From: Ehretia macrophylla
Lineage: Eukaryota; Streptophyta; Magnoliopsida; Boraginales; Ehretiaceae
Reading direction: 5' to 3'
DNA: 64,000 bases
NCBI GenBank assembly: GCA_037974665.1
Contig: CM075765.1
Location: forward strand, 4,345,501 to 4,409,500
Shown here: positions 34,817-48,350 of the stretch, one piece after another
Position numbering within the stretch: position 1 is the stretch's first letter
Layout of the letters: the number at the start of each line of letters is the position of its first letter
Made by a program: the position numbers and the translations under genes
The notes under the pieces: generated by a model
The model's input: the letters and a program-made list of their open reading frames with translations, nothing else
Databases searched by the model: none
Told to the model about the DNA's origin: nothing

Positions 34817-37183
34817 TGTAAGACCCGGCACAAGAGGCTATACATAATTACACTATTAATAATGCATTTATATCATTTCATATGCATTAGCATCAATTAA
34901 CATGCAATAATGTCATTTAACGTGTATTTTCATCGTTACGTGCAAATGTGTTCAATTACGTGCATTAATGAGTTTTACGTGTTGTAGGCATTAATTATAC
35001 TCCAATAAGTCAAGAGTAGTAACCAAGTAGTTGGAATTCAACCAAAATGGTAAACTAGCAATACATAATTTAGTTGGAGGGCACTCTTGACATTTGGCAA
35101 AATAGAATATTTCATCACCTAACTCCACTATTCATGACCAAGCAAAAACACACAAACACACAAAAACATACACATATACACGATCGAAGAGGGAGAAGAG
35201 AGGGATAGAAGAAAAAGAGGAAAAGAAGAAGAAAGAAGATGAAGAAGGAGGATAGGAAGCTTCGTCAAGCCATTTTTAGCCATTTTCGAGCTTTTCTTGC
35301 ATCCTACAACTTTGGTCTTGCAAATCTATCACTTTGGAGGTGAAGATTATTTTTTTAAATGTTTTTCAAAGTTATATTGGGCATAATTTGTAGATATATA
35401 TGTGTTGAGCTTGATTTAGGGATCATATAAGCTTATGTCTTACATTCAAGCTTAGTTGAGGGTTTTGAACTTGAGAAGGGCGTTTGATGTTATATGGTTA
35501 TATAACTTGTTATCTCATGTTTACTTATATTTATATGAACCTTTATAACGCTTGAGTTTGATGATTACACTTGGAATTGAGCTAGGAAGTTATTCATACC
35601 CTAGAACACAAACTAGGCTTGAAGGTTAAGTTGATTTGTTGTTGATTGTTGCTAGCCTTGGAGAATCAAGTGGTTGTTGAGCTTAATTGTGTTCTAGGGT
35701 AGATAAATGTTGTATTATTGGATGTTTGCGAAGAGGTTTGGGATTTGGTGGAGGTGGATTTAGAGTTAGGAAGAGTTTTAGAAGCGAGAAATGTCCATTT
35801 TCGGCTTGTGTTTGCTGAGTTTTTCCCCAGTCGGTCGAGGGCCTCGACCAACTCACCTCAACCGACTCAACCAGTAGGAGTCGGTCGAGACCCTCGTCCG
35901 ACTGCCCCTCCCCTATTTGCGCAGCATTTTTCTAAAGGTCGTATCTCACCCAATTCAACTTCGAATTGAGTGTTGTTTGATTCTAGAACTATCTAGTTTC
36001 GATAAGATTTAATTCTAGACCAAGATCAGGTTAATTGGAATTTGGAAATGTAGGTAAATTAATTGATTAAGTTAAGCTAATGTAAAAGTATTGGAAACAT
36101 TTGCATGATGAGACAACCTTCCTTGTTGACCTCTACATTGTGTCTATGAATTCTAAATGTAAGATGTTGTAATTATTTACATGTTTATATGGTGGAATAT
36201 GTTCAAGGTTAGTTACATGCTTATGTGGTCGGAGGCAGCCTACTTTGTTGCCTCATTTTCCTGTTGATGCATATATTGTGCTTATCATGTTAACAATTAC
36301 GGGCGCGACGGTTGCAACCACAATTATGGGTATGGTAGCGTTCGTTTCCCCTGGGTAGCATAGGGCTACCAGTCGGTCTCGACTACCATGGTTCCCAGTA
36401 TTTATCCAGATATCACCAAATGTTTAGAGTTGGGGAAAAGTGATGAAGATTGATTCTAGGCCGACCGTCTACAACAATTGCAAGGAAAAACCGTATCCTT
36501 TGATACATGATAAAACTACCTTCGCTTGGGCCCTTGAGGACCTCGGAGGGTAGAGTTATGTGTTACTGTTTGTTCATTTATTCTTGTACTTAACTACAAC
36601 TCATGCATGACATGTTTTTCAAAAGGGCTTTCTAAATGTTGAAAATGTCTGCGAAAACCTTTCGTGACCTTTAACCCTCGTTGAGCTAAGTGTAGCTCAT
36701 CCCTTTTCATGACAATCTTTCAGGTGAGGCCAAGCCTAAGCCAAGGACTCAAGTTGAGGGTGAGACTTACTTGTGTGGCGAGTCGGACTTCTACTTGTTG
36801 TGACCATGCTTGTTGTTAATGTTATTCTTGAAGTTAAACTACGTTAATATTGAAAAACTTCATGTATTGTAATATTCTTTTGGATTTGGTTATGTAACTA
36901 ACCTTCTAAACGTTGGATTGTAACCTCACTAATGTCTTATTCTTTTGAGGTCTAGAAGGCATGGATGTTTGCAACATGTCTTGTGGGTAACGCTAGGCCT
37001 TGTATATAGGTATGAACATGTTAAGGAAAGTCAAAGTGTTGTTAGATCGAGCACCCTTCTTGAAGTTACTTGTGGAATTTATAATGTCTAGTCTATGAAT
37101 TGATGATTGTACAGGTTTATCTATCCCGCTCATGTCACGTTCCGGCCTTGTCTTAGCAATGGGTCGAGGTCGGGGCGTGACAC
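34817..37183 (+). mobile_element. 5' LTR of the Tekay-like element (2.37 kb)
   Basis: It runs from TGTAAGACCCGGCACAAG to GGGGCGTGACA. It pairs with 48923-53693 once the solo LTR inside that copy is removed. It contains a GC-rich palindromic block (35828-35909) and the 'ctcgactaccatgg' core block near 36377. The open frames at 35666-35969 are within the LTR and are not genes. Confidence 0.92.
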
Positions 37184-37191
37184 CTTTAGGT

Positions 37192-37203
37192 GGTATCAGA
37201 GCT
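37192..37203 (+). other. Primer-binding site of the Tekay-like element
   Basis: TGGTATCAGAGC, complementary to the 3' end of initiator methionine tRNA, lies eight bases after the 5' LTR end. Confidence 0.93.
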
Positions 37204-37535
37204 AGCCTAGGTTAGCGAATGTTTGGGTTTATAAATATGGTCCGTGGGTAGATGCCCTAAATAGGAAGATGAATTACTTAAGAGATGTTCTGAATTACTT
37301 ATGTGACAAGGTGACTTATGTGTCTACATACGAATAATACGCGCTTTTATGTGGTATTTGTTTCTTGTTAATGTGAGGTTTATGTGATTAAGTATGACCA
37401 TACTCTATATTGTGTCAATATTAATTTATCTATAATCATTCATATTAGAAGTAACTATAGGACATGTAGACTCATTTCATATCATGATGCATGCGTATTA
37501 TATAACCATGAGTGGTCCATGTGCTATGTCTATAG

Positions 37536-37784
37536 ATGGCAGGTCGTAACACCTACGCAAATGCCGAAGCACAAGTGACGGGGAATGTTGACCCAGCTAA
37601 CCCTGGAATAGCCATGTTCAATATAATGGCAAATACGATAGATCGTATGAGTAGGGTGATGGAGCAACAAGCAAACATGGGTGCGGGTAACAACAATAAT
37701 AATAACAATAACAATGGTGGTGGCAACAACAACAACAACAGACGTAATGGAGATAATACCTTGAGAGGCTTCCAAGGGTATGGA
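37536..37784 (+). pseudogene. Tekay-like gag, N-terminal part
   Basis: The frame starts MAGRNTYANAEAQ and carries a run of asparagine codons broken by glycines (about residues 50-70), usual in the N-terminal region of these gags. It is cut at 37785 by a minus-oriented LTR element. The host frame resumes at 44822 after one copy of the duplicated target ATGGA. Confidence 0.88.
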
Positions 37785-40700
37785 TGTAACACCCCAATCC
37801 CTCTCGAGACTGAGAGCTCTATCAATCAATCTAATCACAACCCAATTCCAAACCCGGGCATAAAATTTTAGGGAAAACGGATGGAGTTTCCCCTGTTTCT
37901 AGGCAAAATGCAAAACCTGTGACAGCATATAAGTAGATCAGCACCGTGTCCAACCATACAAACACCTCAAGGCCATCCGAGCCTTGGTTCTCAGCAAGCA
38001 ATCACAAGCAAATATACATTTTCAGTTTAAATGCTAACCTATCTCTTCTCATCTTTGACAAGTACATTCATGCTTAGCAACTAAACTAAACTAACTTATT
38101 GCATAAAATAGACTATCATACCATTCTAACTCTTTTCCTTTGAACATTACAAACATGCATTGAAGTTAAACTATACTAACTGTACACATAAACTAGTTTA
38201 TCAAACCACTTCAATAATCTAGTAAAACTTAAATTATATTAGTTTTAACAATAAATACATACAATACATGAAACATACATCTTTGCATCTTTCTACAACT
38301 CAGCCACATAACACGCAAGACAACTCTTCAGGCATGATCTTTCACGTAACCACGAACTTTCCAGCTAACATAGCATTTCCTGAAATGTGGTGGTGATGAG
38401 TGAGTATACTCAACACGTATACTCAGTGAGGGTGAAACAGATATCGAGGTGGAGAGAAAGAAGATCATGCAATGTAAATAAGATAGTTAAGCAATATAAC
38501 TGACAAGTAAGCATTCAATATAAACATTCAATACAATAAACAATTAATAAAAGCATTAACACAACCATTCAAAGCTATACCACACTCTGAAGGCTATGGT
38601 TCACTCATACGAGCAATATACCATGCGATTCGATTCCATGAGCATTATATCAATCTCGAGCTTGATGTTGACAATGATGACAATAAGCGCGCAACCACCT
38701 TATAACATCCACTGGGTGTACTCCGGAAGTACCCCGATACATCTACGACCCAAATCACCTAGGGCGGCATCCCTAGCGAGAATGAGAATAGGACACGGAG
38801 CTAGAGCAACCAACCCTGGAAGCCCGAGACTGCCCAGAGAGGCCCATCACTCACGTGCCTGACACTAATGCAATGCAATACGAGATACAAGCAATAAATG
38901 AGCAAACGAGCTACGGGATTAGGAAACCGATTTTACTACATTCACTTAGGCACTACAAGGCACGTTTCTATGTCACTAAACTTCATTTTTCCAACCGAAG
39001 CCCGGAAGTCCACCTACTGCGTTTGAACTACAGCTATGCTAATCGGTCACTCAATCAACGCCACAACAGCGCCAAAAGTGCTTCTATGCCCTCAATTGCA
39101 AAACCCCCAACTCAATTCGAGCACGGTCAACTTTTGGTCAAACGGCCCCTTTATGTTTCTTTGTCTAGTTTCCAATTTTAACAAAGGCCAATCCGTTTTT
39201 ATTGCACATTTTATCTTTCTATCATTAATGGCACCTATCTAAATCAAGAAATCACAATTCGGATCGAAAATCCGAAATTCTAGGGTTTTACTATTCGCGT
39301 TCTTGCCTAAATTCAATTTACATTTCTAACCGTAAAAATCGCTAAATAACTAACAAGCAATGCTCTACGAACCCTAAAGAGGCAATTCCAAGCAATTTCA
39401 AGCATTATAATGCATTAAATATCAAATCTAAGAAATTGAATCAAAAATCAAATTTGAATATAAATGCACAAAAATGTGAAAACCCTCACAGAGATTGAAG
39501 ACCAAGACCCGCAAGGACCCGAGCCACGATCCTCGTCCGATTCCACGCATGATTGCACAAGAAAAATGGAAGCAAAATCTTTTTTTTTTCTCTTGGGAGC
39601 ATTCGGCCATGGGGGGGGAGGGGGACTTATAGGGCATTTTGAAATTTGTTTGTTTTGATTTTGCCTTGTTTTATTTTAAAAAGATGACAAAGGGCAAATT
39701 GGTAAAAAGACACGGTCAAATTCAAGTTAAAAATGGTCAAATTAGTTTATTTTGATACCATTTAATCCAATTCAAGTTAAAACAATGCAATTTTATTGAA
39801 AACCAACTAAAACTAGCTAAATTAAACTAGAAATGCTATTCATGAAGTTCGGGAAATATTTCTCTAACTCTCATTTTCGAAATGCTACGATCGAACGGTC
39901 AATAAACGATCGCTAATCAAATGATGAGCAATAATAGAAAACTATAATTTTTGAAAAGTAGAATAGTGGGATAGTTTAAAATTCACTCCAAACTCCGAGC
40001 CATTTTCCTCATTTAATTGAAAATCGTGTAATTAAATGCAAGAAAATAAATTTGATTATTAAAATAATCAAAACAATCAAAATAATCAATATTCATTTAA
40101 AAATAATTAATTTAACTATATCTAGAATATTTTAAAGAATTATGAAATTAATGTTAAGATACAAATGAATAAGTTAATATAAACACGTAGTCAGATGCAA
40201 TTAAATACTAACATTTAAAATGACACTTAATTAAACACAAGAAAATAAATATAATTACTATAAACAATGAAAACAGGTGATAATCTTTTAGTTAATCAAT
40301 ATAAAAATTATTAAATGCTTCTAAAAGAAATATCAAAATAGTGCAATATGGATGATTTAACTAATTAAACATTTAATTAAATGCAGTTAAATGCCATTAA
40401 ATGCATGCTGGGTTCGGGTTATCACATCCTTCCCCCCTTAAAACAATTGCGTCCTCGCAATTCTTCTTCCAATAGAACTCAGCATCATCTGAAACCCAAC
40501 TCTGACTAATCTTCATCAGTTGCTGAGCAAGATAGTGAATAAGGATGCTCGTAGCGAAACCCGAATAGAAATCCCAACCAAGAATGCCGAGAAAATACCA
40601 ACTAAAGACTAAAGCAGGGATACTGTAGATAATATCAATACCACATATTAATGACAAGAAGAATACTGAAGGAATACCCTATTTACGAATCTTCAATAGA

Positions 40701-43700
40701 AGTCTAACAAGTACCAAATAAGAAAGTTGAAAGATAGCCAGAGTAGATGCACCTCATGCAGTGCTGATTACCGTAAGTAGACCTAGCTGAAAGTTCTGTA
40801 AAAGTATATAGAGAAGAATACCAAAGGTCAATCTCTAAATGAAATCCTCCAATCACTGAGTCCCTACCGCAACATCTTAGTAAAACAGCAAGTCTAGATT
40901 TCCCCTGAGTGGAAAGGCCGAAGGAGAAGCCCGAGAAGATACAACATGAACAAGATCAAACTCCGAGGCTTCATCACCACTTACTAGGTGAAAACTTTAT
41001 ACAAACTTACCACCAAGAAAGTCCAAAGTATTACACATCTTACCGTAAACAATACAAGATAATAAATCCAAGCAAAATTCCAAGTATAGAATCTTTCAAT
41101 AAATGCCAATAAGGAGAATACTAGTAGAATGCCCAATAAGAATTCCAAAGAATACCGTAAGTAATATTACACAATAAATCCGATAGGAATTCCAATTACC
41201 AAACCAACTGAGGGATGCCAAAGAAAATACCCGAACAATGCTCCAGTAAGAAAGTACCAAGAATTTCCCAATAAATAAGTACTAGATAAATGACCACTGA
41301 GAATTCTAGAGAATACCATTGAAAAATTTCTAATAAGGGATGCCAGTAACACACCAATAAAGACCGAAACACATATGCCATAGATAATACCATGCAGTAA
41401 ATCCGATTGAAACCCCAATAGCTAAGTCTACCAAGAAGTGCCAAAAGAAGTTTCCAAAGAATACCCTAATAAGAAAACCACATAATGCTCCAGAGAACAA
41501 CCCAAATAAAATCCCAAAAGAAAGCTACTCTTCCACAACTGTTAAGCACAGAGGAGGATCTTAGAGATTCGCCAATAACCGAGCTCCAAAAGAAAACACC
41601 AACTCTCCAATAAAGGCTAGTCAAAAACTGCTCATTCTCGTCAATCCACATAACTTGGAGGGCCTGCTACTAACCACTTATCTTCAGGGGGTGGAAGAAC
41701 TCTTTCTTACCATTTCAACAGGACATGTATGAATGCCAAGATATCACATTTATACATACATGCCTTAAACTATTATGCAAGCATGTTTGTAAAACAGTTT
41801 ATTCAACAAAGTCACTCAAGCATGACAATCAAGTCAAGCACAACATAATCAATTCAAATCACGGCACAACCAATTCAAGACATTCCAATACACACATTAC
41901 AAGCAATACTTCAAGCAAATAACAATTCACGAGGTCGATTCGATTCACGATGCCAATTCAATACACGAGTAGTTACTTCACTTTACTTGAGAAACATTTA
42001 ACACATAACACATAACTATATCACATAGGTGCAAACATTCAAGTCAAGACACACAATCTCACATACAAGCATACACTTTCAAGACACACTTAACAAGCAC
42101 ACATTCAAGGATCACTACCCACCAGACCGAGGACCATGTCCCATATTATGAGCTAAACAAGCTCTGATACCACCTCTAACACCCCGATCCCTCTCAAGAC
42201 TGGGAGTTCTATCAATCAATCTAATCACAACCCAATTCCAAACCCGGGCATAAAATTTTAGGAAAAACGGAGAGACTCTCCCCTGTTTCTAGGCAAAATG
42301 CAAAACCTGTGATAGCATATAAGTGGACCAGCATCGTGTCCAACCATACAAACACCTCAAGGCCATCCGAGCCTTGGTTCTCAGCAAGCAATCACAAGCA
42401 AATATACATTTCCAGTTTAAATGCTAACCTATCTCTTCTCATCTTTGACAAGTACATTCATGCTTAGCAACTAAACTAAACTAACTTATTGCATAAAATA
42501 GACTATCATACCATTCTAACTCTTTTCCTTTAGACATTACAAACATGCATTGAAGTTAAACTATACTAACTGTACACATAAACCAGCTTATCAAACCACT
42601 TCAATAATCTAGTAAAACTTAAATTATATTAGTTTTAACATTAAATACATACAATACATGAAACATACATCTTTGCATCTTTCTACAACTCAGCCACACA
42701 ACACGCAAGACAACTCTTCAGGCATGATCTTTCACGTAACCACGAACTTTCCAGCTAACATGGCATTTCCTGAAATATGGTGGTAAGGAGTGAGTATACT
42801 CAACACGTATACTCAGTGAGGGCGAAGCAGATATCGAGGTGGAGAGAAAGAAGATCATGCAATGCAAATAAGACAGTTAAGCAATATAACTAACAAGTAA
42901 ACATTCAATATAAACAATCAATACAATAAACAATTAATAAAAGCATTAACACAACCATTCAAAGCTATACCACACTCTGAAGGCTATGGTTCACTCATAC
43001 AAGCAATATACCATGCGATTCGATTCCACGAGCATTATATCAATCTCGAGCTTGATGTTGACAATGATGACAATAAACGCGCAACCACCTTATAACATCC
43101 ACTGGGTGTACTCCGAAAGTACCCCGATACATTTACGACCCAAATCACCTAGGGCGGCATCCCTAGCGAGAATGGGAATAGGACACGGAGCTAGAGCAAC
43201 CAACCCTGGCAGCCCGAGACTGCCGAGAGAGGCCCATCACTCACGTGCCTGACACTAATGCAATGCAATACGAGATACAAGCAATAAACGAGCAAACGAG
43301 CTACGGGATTAGGAAATCGATTTCACTACATTCACTTAGGCACTACAAGGCACGTTTCTATATCACTAAACTTCATTTTTCCAACCAAAGCTCGGAAGTC
43401 CACCTACTGTGTTTGAACTACAGCTATGCTAATCGGTCGCTCAATCAACGCCACAACAGCGCCAAAAGTGCTTCCATGTCCTCAATTGTAAAACCCCCAA
43501 CTCAATTCGAGCACGGTCAACTTTTGGTCAAACTGCCCCTTTACGTTTCTTTGTCTAGTTTCTAATTTTAACAAAGGCCGATCCGTTTTTATTACACATT
43601 TTATCTTTCTATCATTAATGGCACCTATCCAAATCAAGAAATCGCAATTCGGATCGAAAATCCGAAATTCTAGGGTTCTATTATTCATTTTTACTATTCG

Positions 43701-44816
43701 CGTTCTTGCCTAAATTCAATTTACATTTCTAACCGTAAAAATCACTAAATAACTAACAAGCAATGCTCTACAAACCCTAAAGAGGCAATTCTAAGCAATT
43801 TCAAGCATTATAATGCATTAAATATCAAATCTAAGAAATTGAATCAAAAATCAAATTTGAATATAAATGCACAAAAACGTGAAAACCCTCACAGAGATTG
43901 AAGACCAAGACCCACAAGGACCCGAGCCACGATTCTCGTCCGATTCCACGCATGATTGCACAAGAAAAATGGAAGCAAAATCTTTTTTTTTTCTCTTGGG
44001 AGCATTCGGCCATAGGGGGGGGGGACTTGTAGGGCATTTTGAAATTTGTTTGTTTTGATTTTGCCTTGTTTTATTTTAAAAAGATGACAAAGGGCAAAAT
44101 GGTAAAAAGGCACGATCAAATTCAAGTTAAAAATGGTCAAATTAGTTTATTTTGATGTCATTTAATCCAATTCAAGTTAAAACAATGTAATTTTATTGAA
44201 AACCAACTAAAACTAGCTAAATTAAACTAGAAACGCTATTCACGAAGTTCAGAAAATATTTCTCTAACTCTAATTTTTGAAATGCTACGATCGAACGGTC
44301 AATAAACGATCGCCAATCAAATGATGAGCAATAATAGAAAACTATAATTTTTAAAAAGTAGAATAATGGAATAGTTTAAAATTCACTCCGAACTCCGAGC
44401 CATTTTTCTCATTTAATTGAAAACCATGTAATTAAATGCAAGAAAATAAAACCGATTATTAAAATAATAAAAATAATCAATATTCATTAAAAATAATTAA
44501 TTTAACTATTTCTAGAATATTTTAAAGAATTATGAAATTAATGTTAAGATAAAAATGAATAATTTAATATAAACACGTAGTCAGATGCAATTAAATACTA
44601 ACATTTAAAATGACACTTAATTAAACACAAGAAAATAAATCTAATTACTATAAACAATGAAAACATGTGATAATATTTTAGTTAATCAATATAAAAATTA
44701 TTAAATGCTTCTAAAAGAAATATCAAAATAGTGCAATATGGATGATTTAACTAATTAAACATTTAATTAAATGCAGTTAAATGCCATTAAATGCATGCCG
44801 GGTTCAGGTTATCACA
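37785..44816 (-). mobile_element. Non-autonomous LTR element (LARD-like), 7.0 kb
   Basis: Two closely similar LTRs of 2642 bp each by coordinates (37785-40426 and 42175-44816) flank a 1.75-kb interior. The target-site duplication ATGGA is exact (37780-37784 and 44817-44821). On the minus strand a primer-binding site TGGTATCAGAGC lies at 42172-42161 next to the 5' LTR, and a polypurine tract (AAGGGGGGAAGGA) at 40439-40427 next to the 3' LTR. No gag, protease, RT or integrase motif was found inside. The last interior bases resemble the 3' end of the Tekay-like pol (a NCEDAIxLR peptide in both), so it probably derives from a related element that lost its coding region. Confidence 0.93.
40427..42174 (-). 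other. Interior of the LARD-like element, hydrophobic relic frames
   Basis: On the minus strand, broken frames (41651-41466, 41444-41196, 41418-41167, 40657-40427) encode hydrophobic, glycine-spaced peptides with recurring GILIG or GIPIG words, suggestive of decayed membrane-segment repeats. In DNA this appears as recurring 'gaatacc', 'aataagaa' and 'attcc' words on the plus strand. Near its 3' end the frame joins the NCEDAIVLR peptide shared with the Tekay-like pol end. Function is unknown. Low-complexity DNA giving hydrophobic peptides by chance is a real alternative. Confidence 0.5.
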
Positions 44817-44821
44817 ATGGA

Positions 44822-45475
44822 CCTTCTAAGTTCTTGGGTGAGCCTGACAGTGAGAAGGCTCGTTAGGAACAGAATGACACTCCAGTTATGTGGGCTAACT
44901 TTGTAGAATTTTTCAAGAACAACTATGTGTCAGAAATTGTTCGGGAGAGGACGGAAGGAGAGTTCTTGACCGTGAGACAAGGAAGTTTATCTGTAGTATA
45001 ATACGAAGCTCGATTCAACAAACTCTCCAAGTACTTGCCAGAGTTAGTCTAAACAGAAAATGCAAGGACAAACAGTTTATTCGGGGATTAAGGCCCAAAA
45101 TTCATGATTTTCTTGCATCACACTGTTTCGCTACTTATGCCAAAATAGTTGATTCGGCGGCACGAGTTGAGAAAAGGAGATTGGATACACATGGTGGACC
45201 GAGTCCAATGTTGTCACAAATACCTCAAAGATCATATTTAGGCCAGAGTCAAGTTTCAAGTCAAGCTAGATTAGCCCCTACTTAACCACAATCGAGTACT
45301 TCAATTACTCAATCGGTTAATGGTTCTTCAAGTAATGCTACTACTGCCAAGATTGTTGTGTGCAATTATTGTAGTAAAAAGGGACATATTGAGGCCCAAT
45401 GTTGGAAGAAATCAGGTAAGTGTTTGGGGTGTGGAAGCGATCAACACTTAGCTAAAGACTGTCCGAAATGGTAGA
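44822..45475 (+). pseudogene. Tekay-like gag, C-terminal part with two zinc knuckles
   Basis: It continues the 37536 frame. It holds 'PSKFLGEPDS', then after an apparent internal deletion of part of the capsid region 'WANFVEFFKNNYVSE' and 'EGEFLTVRQGSLSV', then two CCHC knuckles near 45360-45470 (CNYC...GHIEAQC and CLGCGSDQHLAKDC). In-frame stops occur at about 44862, 45000 and 45050. The gag is not functional. Confidence 0.87.
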
Positions 45476-45576
45476 ACAAAAGTGCACCAAATCAGGCCAT
45501 AGGGAATGCACCAACGGAGAGGGTCCAAGCCCAAGTATATGTTGTTGATCAAGAGGAGATTCCAGAGGCTGCAACA

Positions 45577-45909
45577 GTGGTTGAAGGTACTTTCTTAATT
45601 TCAAAACAATTGGTAAAACTGTTTATTGATACTAGAGCCACGCATTCCTTTATTTCACCTCAATGTGTGCATCGCATCAAATTGCAAGTAAGACCTTTAT
45701 CATGTCATGTAGAAGTTAGCAATCTCATGGGCACCAAGCATGTTTCTAAATATGGATGTAGAGGATATAAAATTCAAATAAAAGATCGGGAGTTTTTAGT
45801 CGACCTCATTATACTTCCTTTTCAAAAATATGACGTTATATTGGGAATAGATTGGTTAGCTCACAATTATGCCCAATTGTATTGCCGAACAAAGATTGTA
45901 AAGTTGTAG
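45577..45909 (+). pseudogene. Tekay-like retropepsin-type protease
   Basis: An open frame of 110 codons contains the active-site segment 'LFIDTRATHSFIS'. The family signature is D-T/S-G-A, and here the glycine is replaced by arginine. The C-terminal hallmark 'VILGIDWL' is present near 45837. The G-to-R change would be expected to abolish activity. Confidence 0.88.
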
Positions 45910-46017
45910 GTACCGGGTCAACCTGTGATTGAAGTGAAGGGTAGAGGTGATTTTTCAAGAAATGTTGTGGTATCCTTGATCAAGGCTATAAAATTGATGA
46001 GAAAATGATGTAGTGGA

Positions 46018-47404
46018 TACTTGGCTTATTTGATTAACAAGCCAACTGATCAGGCTAAGCTCGTAGAGGTACTAGTGGTGAAAAGATATGTTGATATGTT
46101 TCCGTTAGAATTACCGGGATTACCACCAAAAAGGAAGATTGATTTTGTAATTGAGGTATTGCCAGGTACTCAGCCCATCCCCAAGGCACCATATTGGGTG
46201 GCCCCAACTGAATTGCAAGAATTAAAGGTTCAATTACAAGGATTGTTAGAAAAAATGTTTGTTTAACCTAGCTCATCTCCTTGGGGAGCCCCAGTATTGT
46301 TCTAAAGAAGAAAGATGGCACATTGAGGCTATGTATCGATTATCGATGATTGAATCATGTGACTGTTAAGAACAAGTACCCTTTGTTGTTGATAGATGAG
46401 CTGTTTGACCAGTTACAAGGAGCCAAAGTTTATTCGAAGTTCGATTTGAGGCAGTGTTATTATCAGCTTTGCATCAAGAATGAAGACATGCCTAAGTCAG
46501 CTTTTAGAACAAGGTGAGGACATTATGAATTTGTTGTGATACCGTTTGGACAAACGAATGCTCCTGCTGCCTTTATGGACTTGATGCATAGGGTGTTCTA
46601 GCCTTTTCTTGATCAGTTTGTAGTGATATTCATTGATGATATTTTGGCGTATTCTAAGACTGAAGAAGAGCATGAGAAGCATCTATACTTTGTGTTACAG
46701 AAGTTGAGAGAACATCAGTTGTATGCCAAATTCAGTAAATGCGAGTTATGGCTTCAACAGGTTGCCTTCTTAGGGTATATAATCTCCCAAGCGAGGATAA
46801 CAGTGTATCCCTCAAAGATTGAAGTGGTGCAAACGTGGAAGAAGCCCAAGAGTGTTACGGAGCTACACAGCTTCCTTGGTTTAGCCGGGTACTACCGGAG
46901 GTTTGTAAAAGATTTATCAAAAATTGCGGGACCTCTTATGAGATTGACACAAAAGAAGGCGAGCTTCACATGGGATGATAAGTGTGATAATAGCTTCCAA
47001 GAGTTGGAGAAGAGATTGACAACCGCTCCTATTTTAGTATTCCCCGAGGAAAGCCAAGGGTTTGTCATTTACAGTGATGCTTCGAAGGAGAGATTAGGAT
47101 ATATTTTAATGCAAAATGGTCAAGTCATCGCTTATACCTCTTGGAAGCTAAAGCCTTATAAAATGAATTACCCCACGCATGACTTGGAGTTGGCGGCAAT
47201 AGTGTTCGCATTGAAGAAGTGGAGACATTATTTGTGGGGAAGCAAGTTTGAGATATTCATCGACCACAAAAGCTTGAAATACTTGTTTTCTCAGAAGGAG
47301 CTGAACATGGGGCAAAGAAGATGGATGGAACTCTTGGAAGACTACAATTGCACCATCGACTATGTGCCTGGGAAAGCTAATGTGATAGCGGATGCGTTGA
47401 GCTG
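46018..47404 (+). pseudogene. Tekay-like reverse transcriptase and RNase H
   Basis: The N-terminal RT part has 'FPLELPGLPPKRKIDFVIE' near 46095. A stretch with several stops and a shift follows (46267-46620). A clean 260-codon frame (46623-47405) then opens with the catalytic 'FIDDILAYS' and continues through 'FLGYIIS', '[14 protein letters not shown]', and the RNase H segments '[15 protein letters not shown]' and '[17 protein letters not shown]', ending at '[13 protein letters not shown]'. In the RNase H, 'ERLGYIL' stands where 'GLGCVL' is usual. Confidence 0.92.
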
Positions 47405-47559
47405 AAAGGAAAGCTTGGCAAGATTGGGGATAAATGCTCATTTAATGATTCAACCAACATTACTGTCTTAAATCAAAGAGACCCAACAACAAGACCCACA
47501 ATTCCAGAAGATAAAAGAAGACAATCTGGATTTCAGACAGCAAGATGGATTGTGAAGAT

Positions 47560-48350
47560 TTCGGAACTAGGTTTGTGTACCGAATGACCTAGGATTGAAG
47601 AAGAAGATACTTGAAGAAGCTCATAACGTGAGGTATACAATACATCCTGGAAGAACAAAGATGTATCGAGATTTGAGGCAATTCTATTGGTAGAACAATA
47701 TGAAGCAGGAGATTACGGAGTTTGTGTCTCGTTGTTTGACATGTCAAAGAGTTAAGGCAGAACATCAAAGACCCGCAGGGCTTATGCAACATTTGGAAAT
47801 TCCATAATGGAAATGGGAGCATGTAACAATGGATTTCGTGATGGAATTGTCAAGGTCACCTCGAGGCTGTGATACTATTTGGGTGATCGTGGATCGATTG
47901 ACGAAGATAGCCCATTTCATCGCAATGAATAAGACGGATAGCTAGGAGAAACGAGTCGATTTGTACATAGCTAACATTGTGAAATTGCATAGTGTACCTG
48001 CGAGCATAGTGTCTGATAGAGATCTAAGGTTCACATTTCAATTTTGGCAAAAGTTTCAAGAGGCGTTGGGGACGAAGTTGAGCTTCAGTATAGCCTACCA
48101 TCCTCAAACTGATGGGCAGTCCGAAAGAACCATCCAAATCTTAGAGGACATGTTAAGAGCTTATACATTGGATTTTAGAGGAACATGGGAGAAACATTTG
48201 TCATTGGCAGAGTTTGCCTATAACAACAGCTACCAAGCAACAATTGGCATGGCACCTTACGAGGCCTTGTATGGACGAAAGTGTAGATCCCCTCTATATT
48301 GGAGTGAGGTTGGTGAGATTAAAGCCATTGATCTTACATTATTACCATAA
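47560..48350 (+). pseudogene. Tekay-like integrase
   Basis: The HHCC zinc domain is visible ('EAHNVRYTIHPG', then '[16 protein letters not shown]'). The catalytic D, D, E residues fall in 'VTMDFVMELS' near 47828, 'IVSDRDLRF' near 48010, and 'TDGQSERTIQILEDM' near 48110. Stops occur at about 47693, 47807 and 47943. A clean 129-codon frame covers the last two catalytic residues (47961-48350). Confidence 0.9.

Noticed and set aside
37536..37871. A 111-codon protein with an asparagine-rich tail as a host gene
   Set aside because: It is the start of the Tekay-like gag; the last part reads into the inserted LTR.
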